Under the pieces are notes generated by a model. It was not told the DNA's origin. It saw only the letters and a program-made list of their open reading frames with translations, and made no database searches. Below, piece after piece: positions 12,960 to 24,858 of a stretch of DNA of 64,000 nt; within the stretch, counting starts at the first letter, position 1, and each line of letters opens with the position of its first letter. Source of the stretch: Puccinia triticina (Eukaryota; Basidiomycota; Pucciniomycetes; Pucciniales; Pucciniaceae); NCBI RefSeq assembly GCF_026914185.1, contig NC_070569.1, forward strand, positions 2,418,001-2,482,000, read 5' to 3'. Position numbers and translations under genes: made by a program.

Positions 12960-14624
12960 ATGGCTTCTGAAAATGGTGAAAGAGATCATTCGAGGGATGA
13001 GGAACAGGGAGACGGTTTGGAAGGAGTTGATCAAGATGAAAGTTGGATTTCAGCCATTGTTGATGGTTTTGTTACTTCCAATGGAATTTCGGACCCAACA
13101 AACAATGCACCAGAGGGTTAGTTACATTTTTTCCCCCCAATCTCACTCCTGCTCACGGTCCTGACTTCTGTGGTGGTGTAGGAGGAAATTCGGAAAACGT
13201 GACGCAGCCAAGCAATTTGCCCGAAACATCTCGGTTGTCCCCAAAGGTGGTAGTCCAGAATGCCAGGCGAGACAGGGATAAGTTGGAATCAGATGAGGGC
13301 GACAGACGAGCTGAGAAGAGAATAAGGGGAATCGCAGGCAAACAAGCTCTAGCCGAACACTGCAACAAGTATTCGCGGAGCATCCAAAGCTTTATCAAGT
13401 TCTTTCTCGGCAATCCAGAGAAGCCACAAGATTATCCACCACCTCCAACTTCAGACGAAATGAAAGCACTTTACTGGGTGGAGAGAAGGGCCGATTCGAT
13501 AAGAAAACAACTAGCTCGATTACGGGAAGTGCTGCACCAGAAGCCTCCTGCAGAGATTGAATTTTTGGTTTCTCGTGCGGAAAAGGAAATCAGGAAGAAT
13601 ATCAAGATGCCGTCTTTCACCCCTGCTGTCCAGAAGGGTACCCATTGGGGTCAAATTGTCAGTGCGCAAACAAAGGGCAATGTGGAGAGGGCGCTGTCTC
13701 TGGCTGGAATCTCAAGAGTGACTTTTGACTGGGAAGTACGCCATGGCTCCGAATCAGCGTGGAACTCTGCCATTGTGGAAGTCTTAGGAAGCCGGTCTGT
13801 TGAATGGCTCCGCCGCTCCATGCCAATAACCGATGAGAAGGCTGGTCAAGTTTCCGCTATAATACTACGATGAGTCCATACAAAAAGTGGAGAGATTCAA
13901 GAATCTGTGAAGTTGGGCGGCGATGCGTACGACAAGGCAAGAGAAGGACGAGTAAAAAAGGCCCAATACCAGAGATGGAAGAAAAAGGTGTGTTGATTTT
14001 TGAATGGTTTTTCACTGGGGGTGACCAATACTGAACTGATGATGCATATTACAGATAAAGGAGAACAGATGCTTGATGGTTGGGAAGGTCTTGAGAGACA
14101 ATGTTGCTCTAGCCGCAGTCTGTGAAGACAAGTAATGTGGCTCCGATATCGAAGATGGACCACCGAACCAGTTACCCATCACCCGTAGCAGTTCTCTCAC
14201 CTCCATCCTTCACTGTTTGGACAAGATGGTGCAAGCCCAGGCAACACACCACCAAACCATCAAGAGCAACCAGTCACTTTACGGACGATCACAGAAACTC
14301 TTCAAGACGTTCACCGGGGTGAGAGGTGTGCCAAGGGATCTTCCGCGGGATTGCTATGACAATAGATGGTGGGAGACGTTGAGTACTTTCGACCAGCAAA
14401 CCATATCACGAGAGGGTCCAATCGGTCTGGAGGAGATTGCACGGAATATGGAAAAACACTGTCATGGCGCAACGATTAGAACCAGTTCCGATGCAGCATC
14501 TGGACCCTCAACCCAGAAAAACAACAAGCGAAGACTTGAAGGCGAATCTGAGCCTGGTGGTTCTAGTGCTGGTGTGGCAGGAGGAGAAAACCGAATTTCC
14601 AGCGAGACCATGAATGTTGATTAG
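12960..14624 (+). pseudogene. Frameshifted relative of the 6098-7254 rust protein; companion of TNP2 transposase
   Basis: Starts MASENGERDHSRDEEQ at 12960; an intron (GTTAGT..GTAG, about 13116-13181) leads to an open block through 13863. There the frame is lost: the reading YYDESIQKVERFKNL continues one frame over, and VKLGGDAYDKAREGRV follows in yet another frame, so at least two small indels lie between 13860 and 13910. After a further intron (from about 13990 to 14053) the coding goes on, with an in-frame TAA around 14131 and then a final block (about 14170-14624) carrying GVPRDLPRDCYDN and an RRLEGE basic tail. The family matches 6098-7254. The position directly downstream of the transposase, inside the palindrome-bounded segment, recalls the second protein of CACTA elements, but this is inference. 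Function unknown. Confidence 0.6.
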
Positions 14625-14784
14625 TTTGATTTCATATTCACCTTGAAAGTGCACTTATTTGTGTTTGCCACAAAACATGAAATCGATTCCTTTGCTCAGA
14701 AGTGTGGATACACCTGCTCGGTCTATTCTTGTTTGATTAGGCTGTGTACACACAGCTGGGCCCCAGGTGGTACCATGTTTTGCT

Positions 14785-14818
14785 GTCACTCTATTGTACG
14801 CACGTACAATAAGGTGAC
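14785..14818. repeat. 34-bp palindrome, type A, copy 3
   Basis: Starts GTCACTCTATTG, core GTACGCACGTAC (one change from the consensus), ends AAGGTGAC. It lies 161 bp past the end of the companion gene. Confidence 0.88.
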
Positions 14819-14919
14819 AAGGTGTGTGCACTAGTGTGAGAACGTGTATGATATTTTGAGGGAGCCTGCTTATTACTCTTGTATTGATTCGTGCAACTTG
14901 GGCTGGACTCTGCATGAGT

Positions 14920-14953
14920 GTCACCGGATTGTACGCGCGTACAATGGGGTGAC
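14920..14953. repeat. 34-bp palindrome, type A, copy 4
   Basis: Starts GTCACCGGATTG, core GTACGCGCGTAC, ends GGGGTGAC. It forms a pair with copy 3, 135 bp apart, mirroring the pair at 7437/7563 on the other side of the transposase. Confidence 0.9.
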
Positions 14954-15510
14954 ACAGTTCGCCTGCACTTCAGCTAGACTTCCAGTGCCCTTCCGTGAGG
15001 CGTCCACACAACAAACTTCTGGTTAAACAAGCAGATTTGGTTGATTATGTTACCAGATCTGCCTCACTGCATGCATACATCGCCATGAGACCAGGTGTTC
15101 AAGTCTCATGATTTCACACATGTTCTAGACTAAATTTTGACGATTGCAGAATATGACACACCCTAGTGCAACAATCAGCCTTTCCAGAGATGTTTTGTTT
15201 GTCTGTGAATGATGTGCTTAATTTCCTGATGAGCTTGTCTGCGCCTTACTGAGTTTGATCAGTCAGAGTTTGGCCAAGGACGACAAACATGTCAGCTATA
15301 CCCATTACAAAGGCAGATTGTGGGTGGACAATTGGTAATTTGAATAATTCAACACAATGGGTTATTCTAGAAAAACATCTTGAAAGAACATATAAGAACT
15401 CGCCTCCAAGGCCTCCTTAGCTTCCGGTCCCCCCATCCCACCTGCCTATTTACTTATTTCTCATCCACTTCTCTTTGCCCTCACAAATCAATACCCCCAG
15501 TTGCCACCAA
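14954..15510. other. No gene seen
   Basis: Non-coding sequence between the fourth palindrome and the next gene. A pyrimidine-rich stretch at 15415-15500 lies just ahead of the next ATG and may be its leader or promoter. Confidence 0.4.
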
Positions 15511-18044
15511 GATGACCACCGGTGTACCTTCTGTCATTGCTCAATCCAATGAGACCCATGCATCACTCGATCCCCCCATCACCCAAGCACCTTCCAGTAC
15601 TCCACCACCAAGTAGGTTATCCAGATCACTCTGAGATCCCCCCCCCTCACATCCGTTCTGATCTCTCCCCCCAGCTCAACAGGTTATACAAGCCAACTTT
15701 CCGTCAATGCGCTCAGTTGCGCCAACATTTGAAGAGTTTTCTTTCCGAAGCAATGAACCTGGGCCAGCTCTCCCTCTCAATCCTACCGAACCAATTCTCA
15801 ACACTGAAATCCAGCAGATCACAGCGGAAGAATTTGGGCGATCGATAATTGCAGCCCAGAAGGCTACTGATGGACTCCGCAATCTGAAGCTCCCTCGAAG
15901 TGCAAAACATCTAGTTAAATTGCTTGGGGATACCTTGACCACCACAAAACGCAGTGTGTCATTTCTTCTTCCTGTCACTCATGCCTACACCACCATGACT
16001 GACGAGTGCTCCCTTGCCAGAATTTGAGGAAACGGGTGAAATTCCGGATGATGAAGCCATCAAGATCACCACAATCAAATCTGGCCGAACATCACCATCA
16101 ACATCTCGGAGCGGCACCCAGCCCCCAAAGAAAAGATCCAACAAAGGAAAAGGCACCAAGCCTGTTGATCTCTTGAGCAAGAAGCCCAGCGTCGACCTTC
16201 AACCAGACCAGCCCAAACAATCATTTGTTGAGAACAATCTTGATTCAACTTCACTCCCAATCCCCCGAGAAGATCGGCCTGAAAATCCTCCTTACCAACA
16301 GTTCCCATCCGCTCCAGCAGCCTCAGATGCTACCACTGCTGGCACTGCCACTCATTCCTGCCCCCAGGACAACTTGATTGATAGTGCACCAACTCCAGGT
16401 GCTGATCCTCTAGATCTTGCTCTGCGCCCTTCTCAAAGTCCAGGCCCCAACCCTCACCTGGGAATTCTTCCGACACCCGCTCCAGGGGATGAGGTTCAAC
16501 AACCACCATCGCTTGCGGTCAACACTCCTGCTTTCAGCCATCCCGATCCACATGACTCAAGTGCAACTCCGTCCAACTCTGCCAACACAAGTAATGCCCC
16601 TTACACTTCAAATGCTCATCTCCCAACTGCTCAAGAAAACCCACCCCCTGCCACCTCGAACACCAACAACCCACCAAACGTTGGTCGCATTGAGGATCCT
16701 GCTCAGCTCACCATTCTCCGATCTAATGATATACGAATTCAGGTCATTTGTATTCACCGAGAGAATGACGGAGTGAAACCATCCTGGCAAAAATACCGAA
16801 CAACGTGGACATCCCTCAGCGAACTTGTTCAATTCCGAGCACAGTCAATGCACGCGGCAGGTCCAACCAAACCAGAATTCAACTTTGGACAAACTTCATG
16901 CTCATATGCCAGTTGGATCAAGACAATCAGCTCATTGTGTAAGGCTTTCTACTCTCCTTCATTTGTACCTTGATCCTGCAACCCGACTGACAAATGTCTT
17001 GCAATCAATTTAGCAACCAATTTTTTGTCTCCCTCACCCAACGAACAGTGGTACTGCCCCGACGTCATCGACTTTCCCCGTCTAGTCACATTTGGAAATA
17101 AAGGCAACACCCTACCTCCCAAATCTTTCATCTCAACTGCGGCCAAATCTCCTCATCCCGATTCAAACATAGTTCGCTTCCTCTATTGGCTTGCACATCC
17201 ACCCCAATCCTCAACTTCTGATTGGGCCAAGCTTGTTGCCGCATCTGTTGAACTGATGGCGGACAACCTGTACACGCCTCCTGTCCCTGTGACTTGCAAG
17301 GAGGATGACATTGTACAAGGTGTGCAAGTGCTCAAACAAATTGAATCACTCAAGAATTCGTCATCAAGTTTTGATACTGCTGAAGTCAACCCCATCACAG
17401 CCACCGAACCAGTTGAACGTTCTCATGCTGTTGATGTTTTGCACGAATTCCGCAACGTGATACTTGACATCTACGCAGCCTACGTCATCTTCCAAACTCA
17501 CGCACTCAGTGAACCACCGATGTCTGATGCGCAGAAGAAAGCCAACTCTTGATTGCTCTGTAGTACCAGCGAAGCTTCCAGCGGCACTGTGTCCCAATCC
17601 AAAAAGCATTCTGTGGAACTAGTCAAGCGTCGAGAGGATTCTATGCGTGAACTTGCTCTTTGCCAGCGCCGTCAGAACTACCAGCCTTTGGTCTTCTTTC
17701 TCCTGGGCGGTGTTCGTGGCCTCTTCCTGGCATCCAGGAACTATTGTAATGCTTCAATCTCTGATTGTATGTCCTTCATCCAGTGTATGACAATCATTAA
17801 ACGACACTCAACCTCATCACACACACCTCAAGAACCGATATGGAAAAACCTCTCTGCCTACCTCGTCACCATCTTTGCTCCTGAATTCAGCTCCCCCACC
17901 AAAATCTCCCACCTCCAGAAGAACCTAACTCGACAAGAGATTGCGGAGGCCATAACCCTTGACTTTCTTAGCCACTGGAGATTGTCCCAGCCAACATCTC
18001 CTTTTCTCATCCCTCATTCCTCTCGTCAAATCCCAGACAGTTGA
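15511..18044 (+). pseudogene. Rust protein of unknown function, four exons, broken by one in-frame TGA
   Basis: ATG at 15511 (MTTGVPSVIAQSNE). Introns 15612-15674, 15954-16020 and 16939-17013 have GT/AG ends and keep the frame, giving a long Pro/Ser/Asn-rich middle (residues roughly 150-330) that looks disordered, with a Lys/Arg patch (PPKKRSNKGKG) that could be a nuclear signal. The more ordered C-terminal half begins near WYCPDVIDFPRLVTFGN. The frame is interrupted only at 17550-17552 (TGA after KKANS); it continues open from 17553 to 18044 with similar composition (LVFFLLGGVRGLFLASR). A single C-to-T change of CGA to TGA explains it. No known domain was recognised. It follows the palindrome-bounded transposase block on the same strand. 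Confidence 0.6.
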
Positions 18045-18887
18045 TTACAGATTCTCGTATACTCAATTCTAATTGTATGTACATATGACATTTATCTCCC
18101 TCCCTGACCCACTTATCCTCAATGTTTATTTTTCTCAAGGGTTAACATGTATGATCCACTCAGCTTTGTGGCTACTTCAAGCTGATTAAGTCCAGAGTTG
18201 AATGTGTCATGCAATCCCAGCGATGGCTTGCCCATTGGCTTGCAAACTTCTCATTGCCAAAGAAAGTGTCTGGATCACTTGAAGTCGGCACAATACATTT
18301 TTCTGGCTCCCCCGCATCAGCTGTGCTGCTCACCATTGTGAGGCAAACCCTGCACATCAAAACTCGCCTTTTTCATCCTCTTCTCAGCTCACCGAGTTCA
18401 AAAACCTGGGTGCATGCACACTTGTAGCAAAAACACAGAGAATCAAGCAGGAAACCCCTGATGGCTATTTGTATTTTCCTGGGTCATGACATAAAATTAA
18501 GATGCATGCAATCCGCCTCACGGGTCCACAATTATCTGTGTGACTAGCAACAGGTTGAATTGTTGTATATAATGGGAAAACAACTTGACATGATATTTTG
18601 GGGTCTCAGTAGTGTGTCTTTATCTTTTCTGATGACGGTTAAAATTGTGGAAGAAAAAACACAGGACAGCATCTGGAAAATGGTTTTCAGTTTCTCTTCT
18701 GAGAAGGACTCTTTTGTGTGTGTCGTCCTCTCTTGCGAGCAGCGGTCCAATCGTTTGCTTTCAGTACAAACCTCGTTTTGGGATTGGCCCTCAAGCTGTA
18801 TGTGCTTTTTTCACATTGCCCAAGTTTGATTGCATGCTCAACCTAAAATAAGCATCCGCCAAACAATATATCAGTTTATAGAGCACA
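18045..18887. other. No gene seen
   Basis: Only short, unconvincing open frames on both strands. Confidence 0.4.
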
Positions 18888-19790
18888 TCATTCATAGAAT
18901 GCCGGAGAACATGGATCCCTTACACCAACGGCAAGAAATCCATTCATGTAACTGGGAAATATTGCTGCCCTCCCCACAAACCTGATCGTATCTCCGGGTT
19001 GAACGGTCTGAAATGTTTCAAGTGCCTCGGGCTTGAGTGAAGAGAAGGTGATGTATCCCGTTTGTGACTGAATGCCGCCCATTCCACAAAGTGTGTGTTT
19101 TCCAACCAATTAAACCATCCTTGAGCATTATTCACAACGTTTCTATTCTAGAGAGATGCACAAACATGTTTTAAATTTCTGTCAACCACCTCAATGTGGG
19201 TGATACACTCTTGAATTGGATGGCGGTGGACCTTTGCAACTCGGGCCATTCCAAAAAGTTGCGCTTTTTCGTACTGAGATATGTCTGGAAACTCTCCACG
19301 GTGTACTTGCCACATCGAGCGTTCTACGGTGATGAGAGCTTGGTTGGAAAAAGGTGAAATTTCTAATTTTCCAAGTATGAATATTTGAGTAAAACTATCA
19401 TGGAGGATGGCAGGAATAGAAGATCCAGATGATTTGAGCACGATGTGATATTGCTGAAAATGTGAAGTTGGGGGGTCGAGATGGTATAGAGAAATAGGGG
19501 TTTTCAGATGTATTTCAGATCCCTCACTGTGGATACTAATTTTATTTATGAGATGTAAATTGGCTGCAATCTCAATCATCTTTCTTGTGGCAATTTGAAT
19601 TGGAGGGAGAGTTCGACTTAGGTGTGGCAAATCTTATTACTGGGGTGGATTGGGGGAACTTTCTCAACTCCTCCCAATCCTCCACTGTTATATAGGCCAT
19701 ACCCTGGCTTGAAACCGTTTGGAACAGACACTTTCTGGGTGTTTTCTGGCCAACAAAAGCAGCCCAGCTGTTCATGTTTCTTCGCTGCAT
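18888..19790 (-). CDS. Hypothetical protein, probably multi-exon, minus strand
   Basis: Three consecutive minus-strand blocks have protein-like composition: 19630-19790 (VEDWEELRKFPQSTPVIRF), 19148-19630 (QYHIVLKSSG, QIFILGKLEISPFSNQALI, YEKAQLFGMARVAKVHRH) and 18888-19090 (ALETFQTVQPGDTIRFVGRA, MNGFLAVGV). The last block has the feel of a small beta-barrel such as an OB fold, but that is only an impression. A further minus block at 20130-20381 (YTADCIEFPGVRYIGSGMTD) might be an upstream exon; a 34-bp palindrome lies between it and the rest. I recognise no family and did not resolve the splice sites. Confidence 0.35.
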
Positions 19791-20077
19791 TGGGACATTG
19801 CCAAAGCCACCGTTACAATTGGAAGATGTTTGGTAATGACAATCCCCTTTGTTCTCTTCACAAATTCAGATGCATGCACCTTTAACTATTACGTATGTGT
19901 ATCCCCGCAAATTTTCCCCCTTCTTGTGTTTTGGTTGGGTTTGGGTGAATTTGTCTGCCTGGTAAATCTTTCCCTTTCATGAATCTAACTCTGGATCTAC
20001 GTAATTTGAACACTTGTGTTACATAGTCGTCCAACTGTGACCCTTGTGACCTTTGCTACGTACATCCACTCAGATGT

Positions 20078-20111
20078 GTCACCCCAACGTACGCGCGTAC
20101 ATTGGGGTGAC
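20078..20111. repeat. 34-bp palindrome, type A, copy 5
   Basis: Starts GTCACCCCAACG, core GTACGCGCGTAC, ends TTGGGGTGAC. It is a single copy, 1.6 kb from the next. Confidence 0.9.
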
Positions 20112-20381
20112 AAATTGCACCACTCCCACTCAACCGGCAGGTCCTAGCTCTGCATGGTCATGTACCAGGACCGCAGTTCTGTGTTTCAGATTTTCTGGCC
20201 ATTTGGCCCCTGCCACAAAGAATGTACCGGTCATGATTTTTTCATCAATCATACCATGAATTATTTGGTCTTCTGAATTATCTAGAGCACACAGGGACCA
20301 TAGGTCAGTCATCCCACTCCCGATATACCTGACTCCTGGAAACTCAATACAATCAGCTGTGTATTGGATCAAATCTCCCAT

Positions 20382-22480
20382 GGTATCATCAATGTTTCTA
20401 TCTTGTCACAACTGGGACCCAAATGCATGTGTTAATTCATTTCTTCCGTCCCTTAGTTAATACATTGCGATTAGCCAGCGTTTTTTTTTTTGAAAAAGTA
20501 ACCAGGTGTCAGGAATCAGCTCAAATATTTCTGTTCATTTTTGATACTTGCACCTCCAAAATCTCATTCATCCCGAGTTGAATTTAGAGAGTGTGTCATT
20601 CTCAGGCATCTCAGTTTATTTTTGTGCAGGTTTCAGTTGTCCTGACGAGGCTGAGGCTCCTTCCATCTCTTCTACCAGTGTAGTCATTCATTCAAGCATT
20701 CAGTGGTAATATTTCTTCTTCCTCCTTTTCTCTGCCGCCCCATATCACTATTGCCTGGATGAATCAAAGGTTATAAAAATACATACATTGATTCTCTCTG
20801 ATCTTGCGGGTTTGATGGTAGGATATACCCTCTGATTTCAGTTATCCTCCCAAGTTGGGAGAATCCATTGCCAAATCACCAATTCACCAAAGTTTTGAGC
20901 GCAGCTAGGAGATCACTTGGGATCAACACTGCCTTTGTCCCACAAATCCAGCACAAGTACTATTCACATAATACATTTCCCCCCTATAATCTACACCTAT
21001 CATGAAACTCCCCCGTATTTGACCATTGCAATTTGATTAATTACTGGTGATGGACCATGTTTCCTCTGCAGGTAGTCATTCCTCATGGGCCCACCAAATC
21101 CTCACAAAGCTATTGCACATTGGGTATCCACTCTCAGCTTCTCCGTAGTATAAATTTCAAGAATCCCTGCCTGGTCAGGACCAGAGTTTGGGAAAACATG
21201 ATTTCTGAAGTGTTTGCGTTCAGGATTTCCTGTCTAGGTCTATGCAAAAGAAATACATCATGCATTCCCACATGGCTGAGTCAGATATGCACTTGAGAAG
21301 CATAATGAAACTGTTCCAGCTAATCATAACGGTATTGCAACTGTGGATTTTATCATGTCTTAGAAAGCCTTGGGGTGATGTAGTGGTGGGCAGATTTTGA
21401 CAGAGGCATATGAGGTAATATGAGACAGAACCCCACCCCCATAAAAAATTCTAGGCATCCTCCTATTATGCAGTCTCCCAGGCATCACCTCTGTGTAATG
21501 TTGGCTTGATATTGTGGTTGTTCAAAAGATTCCCTCAAACACTATCCAGTTAGTTATTTTCAAACACGCTACCCCATGGTGTCTCAACCGCAAACATCAC
21601 CACAATATCTACATACTCAAGAGACCAATCTAGGCTATGGTTCATGGTACCTCCATTCAAGACCAGCATTGGTGGAAAGCGTTTGGATGTCACCTCATTG
21701 TACGCGCGTACAATGTGGTGACAATTTCCAGGAGCCACCACTATTGTTAGTGACTGACCCAAGTTCCCCCAAAATGTTTGGTGATTGAAATCACTTCCCT
21801 GTACCAGCAAACAATTGCGGGAGACACCAAATATCCCCAGCAAAAGGCAGATGATGCATCCCATCTTGACATGCTACTGGCTCTCTGATCATTTTCCCCT
21901 TGTCATGTGTCTTTTAGGAGCTTTTGTTTTTAGAGCTCCAATCTAGAGATAACTGTGCCTGGTAGTTTATGAGTGAGTCACACCACAAGTCAGACAACCT
22001 CCTCGTAGATGTTTTTCAGAATCCTCCTGTCACAACATGTTCCTTGGATGCTTCAGGCCTCAGTCCTAGTTGTTTAACAGACAGGATCCACTTTTCTTCC
22101 CTTGCATAACAACCTGTGCAAGCCCTGTACTCATTTTGGCGCACTGAATTTCAGCAGTTGTAGGATCTTGCATCATCTTCTGTTCATTGATGTAGTTCTC
22201 AATTTCTAAACACACATTGAATTCCTCCCAGCCTCTCATCTGTAAATCCGCTCACCTCACCATTTGAATTGATTCACAGCTTTGCAGGCAGAGATCAAGC
22301 CTATTTGATGCAGCTCCAGAGTTGAATGCAATACGGCCAGCAGAAGCCGTAGAATTTTCTCTTGGTTTGCATTGTGCAGCACACACTAATGTTTTTCTCA
22401 CTTCCAAGTCTGATAATTTGTTCAGAGACTGTACAGAATTTCAAGTGGATTTCCAATTTTTCTGCTGTGTATGTGGATTG
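20382..22480. other. No gene seen; contains palindrome copy 6
   Basis: No supported coding block on either strand. Sequence is AT-rich with short open frames only. The 34-bp palindrome at 21689-21722 is the only distinct feature. Confidence 0.4.
21689..21722. repeat. 34-bp palindrome, type A, copy 6
   Basis: Starts GTCACCTCATTG, core GTACGCGCGTAC, ends TGTGGTGAC. Confidence 0.9.
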
Positions 22481-23026
22481 TAGTGTGAGTTGTGGTTCAT
22501 CACTTCTTTTCAAATGCTCTTGTCTGACTTTCCTGCCAGTTCCTTGTGGTCGTGTCACTCGGTCATTCGCACTCTCTGCATTGATTTTGTGTGTGACATG
22601 TCACTTGTTAATGACCTGTCATTGCTGCTGTTTCGTTTGATCGCACGGCCACACATCATCCTGCCTGCCAGGAAACGTTCGCCTGCAAGCATCCCCTCGC
22701 TAGTCTCACAGTGTCCTTTGATATTCCCTAGCAGCAGCCTCGTCCAAACTCAGCAAGTCCCTGGAAGCTTCCCAGCTTTCAAACCCCCTCGGCAGCATTT
22801 CTCAGCCTGGTCAGCAGCATCGACACCCTTTCACCTCCTCTTTCTATCAGGATTTCTTGACCTCACAACTCCAACAAACCATTGCAAAACTGATACCTCT
22901 CTTTTTCTCAATCTCACTCGCTTATGCTTGCCAGGATCATGCATCCGCATCTCACTTCGCTCAATTTGGCGCCTGCAAACGAACGCCGAGCAGATGACGC
23001 GGAAGCGCCCTTGTCCAGCGCACCGA

Positions 23027-24589
23027 ATGAGGCTCGTCAGCGTGGCATTCCTGATGCTCTTGTATGTCTCTTGATTCTTCCACTCGTCCATCTCCCCTCT
23101 CATCCAATCTCCATCTCCTCTCCCTCCTATCACCCTTCACCCTCTCCCTCTTTCATAATGCCCCCCCTCGCTTTGCTTCAGAACCCGGGCCTCTTGGCCT
23201 TGCTTTCCGATACTGACAAGCACCTGTCTCTTTCTCCCAATGATCAGCCTTGCTCGGCGATACACCCAACAGCTGAACACCTGACCAACCGCTCTCCATC
23301 GAACTCATCATGTCCGGTCTCCGAACCTAGTCGTCTTTGCTGGGGACAGAAGCGATTGATGTACTCGTTTGCAACCCGTCATCGGATCATTCAAACATTC
23401 AATCGCCTCCTCCCACCCTTCCCTCGCACTGGTGCCAGCTCAGCAGTCCATTTCTCCCTCCTGAATCCACCAACCCTTTTTTTCTTTGGTGGATCGTTCA
23501 GCGGAGCTCTAACGAACAACCTCTACTCAATCACATGCAATTCCGACGCTCCGCAACATCAGTTGACTGCAACTATCATCAATACTCGAGGCCAAGCCCC
23601 TTCTCCACTATCTCATGCAATTCTGGCCGCGATTGATGGCCAGATCTTTCTGTGGGGTGGTCAGACCACATCTTCCCTGTTAGACACTGCTGTCTACTGC
23701 CTTACCTTATCGACGCACTACTGGCATTGCTACAAGATTTCGGGACCATCACCCAATTTGATATTTGGCTCTTCATCAACAGTGTTTGAAGGGTACCTCT
23801 ACGTTTATGGTGGCCACCACGTCAACGGCTCGATCACTGGCGATCTATGGCGGATCAGCTTAGACCATCGTATGTTTCTTCCTGTGACCTCCAATAACAA
23901 CAAGCCAGCACTGACAACAAATCCTCCAACCTGGCCTCTTCTTAGTGCAGTCCGGCTCATCGTGGGAGCTCCTTGCACCTGCTGACACCCACCTTGTTCC
24001 TCTTGCTCGAACTGGCCACTCGGCCGTGGTGTATGCAAGCTCTTGGCTTGTCTTTGGTGGCACAACTGGTGCAGGCATGTCGAATGATCTCTGGGAGTAT
24101 CAATTCCACACAAGTTAGTGGCATCAAATTCAATGCAACGGATCAGTCCCAACTCCTCGAAAGGACCATCTTCTTGTGCGGCTTGCAAATCAATTGTACA
24201 CTCTTGGGGGCTGTGATATCGCAAATCAAACTCTTGGCGACTTCTGTGCACTTAACCTTGACAGTAAGCTGCTGTTGCATTTTTCTTTCTCCTTCTTGAT
24301 TGCCTCATTCCCAAATACTGACCATCCACTTGCATTGATTCCAGCCTACGTTTGGACAAAACTGTCTTCGGATCATTTTGAACAGGTCTCTCCTTGTGGG
24401 AAATTCGCTGCTGCATGGGAAGAAACAATCTATGTTGTTGGTGGCCAATCCTCAAATTCAAGCGAGTGGACGGATTGGCGTTTCTACCATACTCTCAACA
24501 TCGCCTCCACCTCAGTCACCCACCTTCTTGAAGATCAAGACATGCCATTGACTTCTGCCGATGATTATCCAACCAACGAACAGCCTTAA
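23027..24589 (+). CDS. Kelch-repeat protein, possibly secreted or membrane-associated
   Basis: Kelch blades are visible in order: LFFFGGSFSGALTNNLYSI, QIFLWGGQTTSSLLDTAVY, YLYVYGGHHVNGSITGDLW, SWLVFGGTTGAGMSNDLWEY, QLYTLGGCDIANQTLGDF and TIYVVGGQSSNSSEWTDW. Each has the typical hydrophobic run, Gly-Gly pair and downstream Trp or Tyr of a kelch beta-propeller blade, usually a protein-binding scaffold. The exons after 23330 end at 23869, then 23946-24113, 24147-24263 and 24345-24589. The introns are 76, 33 and 81 nt; the 33-nt one is unusually short but is needed to skip a TAG and restore the QFHTIPTPRKDH frame. The 5' end is uncertain: MRLVSVAFLMLLYVS at 23027 looks like a signal peptide, but I could not fix the splice that joins it to the blades; an alternative start lies near 23158. 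The gene is followed by the TET-like gene on the same strand. Confidence 0.75.
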
Positions 24590-24858
24590 GTTTCTCCTCA
24601 CATCCAAACCTCAATCAACTCCCTTTATTTGTGCATGCAGTGTTGCGTGGGGGTAGTGCAGTTGGTGTGACCATCATTCGTGCCACGGCTATCCTTACAA
24701 TGCACTGCATGCATTTTACTGACTTGAGCAGGAGAGCAGAGGACTGACCATCATTCGGACCGTGCTCTCCTGGCTCATGTATCTTCCTGCTTCTCCATAA
24801 AAAACCAATGATAATGTCACCAGAACACTAATTTTTGCTACTGATGTCATCATCCCAG
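24590..24858. other. Gap between kelch and TET-like genes
   Basis: No coding block. An open frame for the TET-like protein begins right after a CCCAG at 24854-24858 that could be a splice acceptor, so an upstream exon may lie in this gap. Confidence 0.4.
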
